Assembly: GCA_028112705.1 (NCBI GenBank)
Contig: JAOGYN010000018.1
Coordinates: 1 to 26,714, forward strand
Direction: 5' to 3'
DNA length: 26,714 bases
DNA from: GCA-002712045 sp028112705
GTDB lineage: Bacteria; Pseudomonadota; Alphaproteobacteria; Rhodobacterales; Rhodobacteraceae
Shown in pieces: positions 23,413 to 26,714 of this stretch. How positions within the stretch are numbered: position 1 is the first letter of the stretch; the number at the start of each line of letters is the position of its first letter. A program made the position numbers and the translations under genes. The notes beneath the pieces were generated by a model. The model was not told the origin of the DNA. It did not search any database and saw only the letters and a list, made by a program, of their open reading frames with translations.

Positions 23413-23782
23413 TATTATTATTACTGTTGGTGGCCGAAAATTTGAAGTAGCTTGTCAAGATGGTGAAGAAAGTTTCTTGAAAGCAGCGGCAGAAGTCTTG
23501 GATGGCGAAGCACAATTATTGACAGATCAAGTTGGTAGATTGTCGGAGAGCAGAATGCTGTTGATGGCAGGATTGATGCTAGCGGACAAAACAGTTGTAT
23601 TGGAAGAAGCAGCAGGTTCGTCGAAAAGACAATTGGAGGACGCTCGAACTGCGGCAAGAGTTGCAGCTTCCACTCCCCCACAACGTGTAGAAGTGGCTGT
23701 AATACCAGCAAAAATTATTGATACATTTGCAGAATTAGCAGCTAGGGCTGAGGCATTGGCAGACAAAGCAGAAAAAAATTAA
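23405..23782 (+). CDS. zapA: cell division protein ZapA
   Basis: ZapA family, 125 aa. It binds FtsZ filaments at midcell and promotes their bundling. The N-terminal beta-strand head 'MPNIIITVGGRKFEVACQDG' (the family's 'v.I.Gr.y.v.c..gee' pattern) is followed by 'ESFLKAAAEVLDGEAQLL', the helix 'RLSESRMLLMAGLMLADKT' and a C-terminal coiled coil. The ATG at 23405 has GGAGAG 5 nt upstream inside the preceding gene; an ATG at 23390 would add five unrelated residues. It overlaps the ZauP-like gene by 8 bp and ends 24 bp from the convergent grxD, leaving no room for the 6S RNA often found after zapA. Confidence 0.92.
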   Translation: MPNIIITVGGRKFEVACQDGEESFLKAAAEVLDGEAQLLTDQVGRLSESRMLLMAGLMLADKTVVLEEAAGSSKRQLEDARTAARVAASTPPQRVEVAVIPAKIIDTFAELAARAEALADKAEKN

Positions 23783-23806
23783 AGATTAGCTGACTAGGAT
23801 TAAAAT

Positions 23807-24172
23807 CTATTCAGAGTTAGATTCTCGAATTTTAGATGAAGCGTTTTTATCATAAGTCACCTCTTTGTCATCAAACAGAGTATCTAACTCACCAGACATT
23901 GTCATTTCAGTTACTATATCGCAGCCACCAACAAACTCACCTTTAACATAGAGTTGCGGAATAGTAGGCCAATCTGAAAAGTCCTTAATTTCTTGACGAA
24001 CTGCCTGATCTTCTAACACATTTACATCTTTAAATTCCACTCCCATGTAATTTAGCACACCAGCTATTCTTGAAGAGAACCCGCATTGTGGCATTTGTGA
24101 AGTGCCTTTCATAAAAAGCACCACGTCATTTTCTGAGATATGTGATTGAATTTGAGTTGTTGCATCAGACAT
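23807..24172 (-). CDS. grxD: monothiol glutaredoxin, Grx4 type
   Basis: CGFS-class glutaredoxin, 121 aa. Active-site Cys30 in MPQCGFSSR, preceded by 'VVLFMKGTS'; glutathione-binding elements are 'DWPTIPQLYVKGEFVGG' and CDIV. These proteins carry a glutathione-ligated [2Fe-2S] cluster as dimers or as heterodimers with BolA proteins and deliver it to targets in the cytoplasm. The last 20 or so residues form a polar tail beyond the core fold. It lies 129 bp downstream of bolA on the same strand, the expected functional pairing. Confidence 0.97.
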   Translation of the reverse strand: MSDATTQIQSHISENDVVLFMKGTSQMPQCGFSSRIAGVLNYMGVEFKDVNVLEDQAVRQEIKDFSDWPTIPQLYVKGEFVGGCDIVTEMTMSGELDTLFDDKEVTYDKNASSKIRESNSE

Positions 24173-24301
24173 TTTTTTATCCCTAAGAGAGTTAGTATAA
24201 AGGTTGGGTTTAATTAAAATTTCTTTATTTCATATATCTAATATATTTATTTTTGGTTACAAGTCTTTTTAACTTTGTAAGACATATTTTGATAATAAGA
24301 T

Positions 24302-24541
24302 TTATTTTTCTGGAACTTTGGTGGTTAAAGCAAGAGCGTGCAGTTCACCGTTTGCTCCATCCATTTTACCTTTCAGGGCAGAGTAAACTGCGCGTTGTTG
24401 ATTTACTCTATTTTGTCCGCGAAAGCTTTCATCAATTACCTCAGCTGCATAATGATTTCCATCTCCTGCCAAGTCGGTAATTGTTACCTCTGCATTGGGA
24501 AAACTTAATTTAATTAATGTTTGAATTTCTGTTGCTGTCAT
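24302..24541 (-). CDS. BolA/IbaG-family protein
   Basis: Small BolA-like protein, 79 aa from the ATG at 24541 (the frame opens at a GTG at 24547). The fold signature is visible: 'LIKLSFPNAEVTITDLAGDG', the conserved histidine in NHYAAEVI, the helix 'NRVNQQRAVYSALKGKMDG' and 'ELHALALTT'. The GDGNHY variant is typical of the short IbaG/YrbA-like branch. It partners monothiol glutaredoxin in [2Fe-2S] handling; the neighbouring gene encodes that glutaredoxin. It is 57 bp after purL on the same strand, so purL-bolA-grxD may be one transcript. Confidence 0.92.
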   Translation of the reverse strand: MTATEIQTLIKLSFPNAEVTITDLAGDGNHYAAEVIDESFRGQNRVNQQRAVYSALKGKMDGANGELHALALTTKVPEK

Positions 24542-24598
24542 TGCCACTTGATATATCCTTTATTCATAACTGAGTTAGTGATCTTATAATTTATTAGA

Positions 24599-26713
24599 TC
24601 ACATAAGGGCTTGCTCTAAACTATTTAAGTACGTGGATCTTAATTCATCGCACTCTATCGAGTATTTACCAAATTTTATTAAGCTGCCTGCAAAGCTTCC
24701 TATTATTCTAGCGTCTACATTAGCTAAATTTGCTTTATTACACAACATCATTGCTTCAGTTGTAGCCATTGAAAGCAAGTACCTTCCTTGTTCTTCTCCA
24801 AAATACCAAGGTATTTCTTGGTCTTCAATACTAACGCCAAGGTTTGCTTCTAGAGCCATTTTAAAAGCGCCCAAGGCTACTCCTCCATGCCCTAGATCCT
24901 TACAGGCATTAATCAAATCAAGATTGTTTAATACAAAATTCCCATTAATTTTCTCTTTCTTAAGGTCTGTAAATGGTGGCTTTCCCACGGCTTCCTGATA
25001 CATTTCCGTCATTAGTGCTGATTGATCAAGATGTTTACCTGGTCCACCTATTAATACAAGAATGTCACTTGAATGGGCAGGGCCTTCTATCATCTTTCCA
25101 AGGTCATTTATTAAACCAACAGCACCAATGGTAGGAGTTGGTAAAATTGACTCTCCATCTGTCTCGTTATATAATGAGACATTCCCAGATACGATAGGCA
25201 TACCTAAAACCTTACAGGCTTCTGAAATTCCTTTAATACAACCAACAAATTGGCCCATAATTTCTGGTTTTTCAGGATTCCCAAAATTCAGGTTATCTGT
25301 TGTGGCTAATGGGATGGAACCTACAGATATCAGATTTCTATATGCTTCTGCAACAGCTTGCTTTCCACCTTCAAAAGGATCTGCCTTGCAATACCTAGGA
25401 TTTACGTGGGCTGTAAAAGCCAATGCTTTTGTAGTGTTATGAACACGCACTACTCCTGCTCCCAACCCAGGCCTTCTGATTGTATCAGCCATAACCATAT
25501 GATCATATTGTTCGTAAACCCATTGTCTGGATCCAAAATTTGGTGATGACAGCAGAGTTTGTAAAGCTTCTATTGGAGTCACCTGAAATGATTTTGGTTT
25601 GGTTGAACATGGATTTTTTGTTTCAACGTATGCTCTGTCATATTCGGGTGCTGTTCCAGAAAGAGCTTTCAGAGGCAAATCGGCTTTTATTTCACCTTTA
25701 TGCCAAACTTCAAATCTATCTTCTGATATTGTTTCTCCAATAATCGCAAAATCTAAATCCCATTTTTCGAACACTTGTTTTGCTTCTTTTTCAAGTTCTG
25801 GATTCAATACCATCAACATACGTTCCTGAGACTCTGAAAGCATCATTTCGTAAGCAGTCATTTTATTTTCGCGTGTAGGCACATTATCAAGGTTTAATCT
25901 AATGCCTAGGTTTCCTTTATCGCCCATTTCCACTGCTGAGCAGGTTAAACCGGCTGCACCCATATCTTGAATTGAAATAACGGCACCAGTTTCCATTAAT
26001 TCGAGTGTGGCTTCCATTAAGCATTTCTCTGTAAAAGGATCTCCTACTTGAACTGTGGGTCTTTTCTCTTCAATATTTTCGTCAAATTCTGACGATGCCA
26101 TTGTTGCGCCACCAACACCATCCCGACCAGTTTTTGCTCCCAAATATACGACAGGCATTCCGATACCAGATGCTGCTGAGTAAAATATTTTATCAGTTTC
26201 TACTAAACCTGCAGCAAAGGCATTAACTAGACAATTGCCATTGTACGACTTATCGAATCTTAATTCGCCACCAATATTCGGCACCCCAAAGCTGTTTCCA
26301 TATCCACCAATACCAGCAACCACACCTGAAACTAAAGATTTCGTTTTTGGGTGAGAGATCTCCCCAAAAGAAAGTGAGTTCATCGCTGCAATTGGCCTTG
26401 CTCCCATTGTGAAAACGTCACGTAAGATTCCACCCATACCGGTTGCTGCGCCTTGGTATGGTTCAATATAGGATGGATGATTATGGCTTTCCATTTTAAA
26501 AACAATTGCTTGGCCATCGCCAATGTCAACTATTCCAGCATTTTCACCTGGCCCACAAATTACGTTTTTTCCAGTAGTGGGAAGAGTTCTAAGCCATTTT
26601 TTGGATGATTTGTACGAACAATGCTCATTCCACATTGCTGAAAGTATTCCAAGTTCAGTGTATGTTGGCGACCTTCCTATCAAATTTAAGATAAGTTGAT
26701 ACTCGCTCTTATT
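24599..26713 (-). CDS. purL: phosphoribosylformylglycinamidine synthase II (5' truncated)
   Basis: Large subunit of FGAM synthase (small PurL type). It converts FGAR to FGAM with ATP and ammonia from PurQ, bridged by PurS, in purine synthesis. The window edge cuts the N-terminus: the frame stays open past the TTG at 26683 to the edge and gives NKSEYQLILNLIGRSPTYTE, which is normal PurL sequence, so that TTG is not the start. About 20-30 residues are missing relative to the usual 730-740. Motifs seen: 'ELGILSAMWNEHCSYKSSKK', 'FKMESHNHPSYIEPYQGAAT', 'DMGAAGLTCSAVEMGDKG' and 'PIVSGNVSLYNETDGESILP'. purQ/purS would be expected beyond the right edge. Confidence 0.97.
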   Translation of the reverse strand, partial: NKSEYQLILNLIGRSPTYTELGILSAMWNEHCSYKSSKKWLRTLPTTGKNVICGPGENAGIVDIGDGQAIVFKMESHNHPSYIEPYQGAATGMGGILRDVFTMGARPIAAMNSLSFGEISHPKTKSLVSGVVAGIGGYGNSFGVPNIGGELRFDKSYNGNCLVNAFAAGLVETDKIFYSAASGIGMPVVYLGAKTGRDGVGGATMASSEFDENIEEKRPTVQVGDPFTEKCLMEATLELMETGAVISIQDMGAAGLTCSAVEMGDKGNLGIRLNLDNVPTRENKMTAYEMMLSESQERMLMVLNPELEKEAKQVFEKWDLDFAIIGETISEDRFEVWHKGEIKADLPLKALSGTAPEYDRAYVETKNPCSTKPKSFQVTPIEALQTLLSSPNFGSRQWVYEQYDHMVMADTIRRPGLGAGVVRVHNTTKALAFTAHVNPRYCKADPFEGGKQAVAEAYRNLISVGSIPLATTDNLNFGNPEKPEIMGQFVGCIKGISEACKVLGMPIVSGNVSLYNETDGESILPTPTIGAVGLINDLGKMIEGPAHSSDILVLIGGPGKHLDQSALMTEMYQEAVGKPPFTDLKKEKINGNFVLNNLDLINACKDLGHGGVALGAFKMALEANLGVSIEDQEIPWYFGEEQGRYLLSMATTEAMMLCNKANLANVDARIIGSFAGSLIKFGKYSIECDELRSTYLNSLEQALM

Positions 26714-26714
26714 G

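Noticed and set aside
24253..24480. 75-residue ORF opposite bolA and its 3' spacer
   Set aside because: Most of it is antisense to bolA, no ribosome binding site, no family resemblance.
1..26714. CRISPR array, tRNA/rRNA, insertion sequence or integrase
   Set aside because: No regularly spaced repeats, cloverleaf-like segments with CCA ends, transposase motifs or terminal inverted repeats were seen on reading through both strands.

Overview
The window reads as one stretch of an AT-rich (roughly 35-40% GC by eye), free-living alphaproteobacterial chromosome, most likely a marine lineage near Rhodospirillales/SAR116. That placement is an inference from gene order and protein features: pyruvate dehydrogenase E1-beta carrying its own lipoyl domain, ftsB directly upstream of pdhA, a coiled-coil gene overlapping zapA next to transketolase, and grxD-bolA-purL. 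Genes are packed tightly. No gap exceeds about 210 bases, and I see no tRNA, rRNA, CRISPR array, insertion sequence, prophage or broken gene. The genes at both edges (alpha/beta hydrolase, purL) are cut by the window.

Layout. Bases 1-5639 (+): truncated alpha/beta hydrolase, a PcaF/PaaJ-type thiolase, trmJ, ctaA (heme A synthase) and an M32 carboxypeptidase. 5646-6437 (-): a crotonase-fold protein that has lost both classical hydratase glutamates. 6552-11218 (+): PaaI-type thioesterase, coxG, then coxS-coxL-coxM of the form II type. 11429-13349 (+): folE2 and cysE. 13357-17367 (-): ftsB-pdhA-pdhB-pdhC. 17495-22812 (-): tkt-gap-pgk-fba, a sugar-phosphate cluster. 22990-23782 (+): a ZauP-like coiled-coil gene overlapping zapA. 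23807-26714 (-): purL, bolA, grxD.

How the genes work together. tkt, gap, pgk and the class I aldolase cover the reversible part of glycolysis/gluconeogenesis and the pentose phosphate link, and pyruvate then enters PDH (E1-alpha, E1-beta and E2 here; E3 elsewhere). ftsB, the ZauP-like gene and zapA are divisome genes placed beside central-carbon genes. grxD and bolA are a known iron-sulfur trafficking pair. The coxSLM enzyme is a molybdenum hydroxylase whose substrate is unlikely to be CO, because its active-site loop reads AYRGAGR and not the AYRCSFR loop of true CO dehydrogenase.

I did not find a clearly new multi-gene system. The best leads are: a GAPDH whose cofactor-pocket residues point to NADP; a dense control region upstream of ftsB (four GANTC sites in 46 bp, a hairpin abutting a strong ribosome binding site, and a TTG start); a perfect 18-bp palindrome just upstream of pdhA; and the crotonase homologue lacking both catalytic glutamates.
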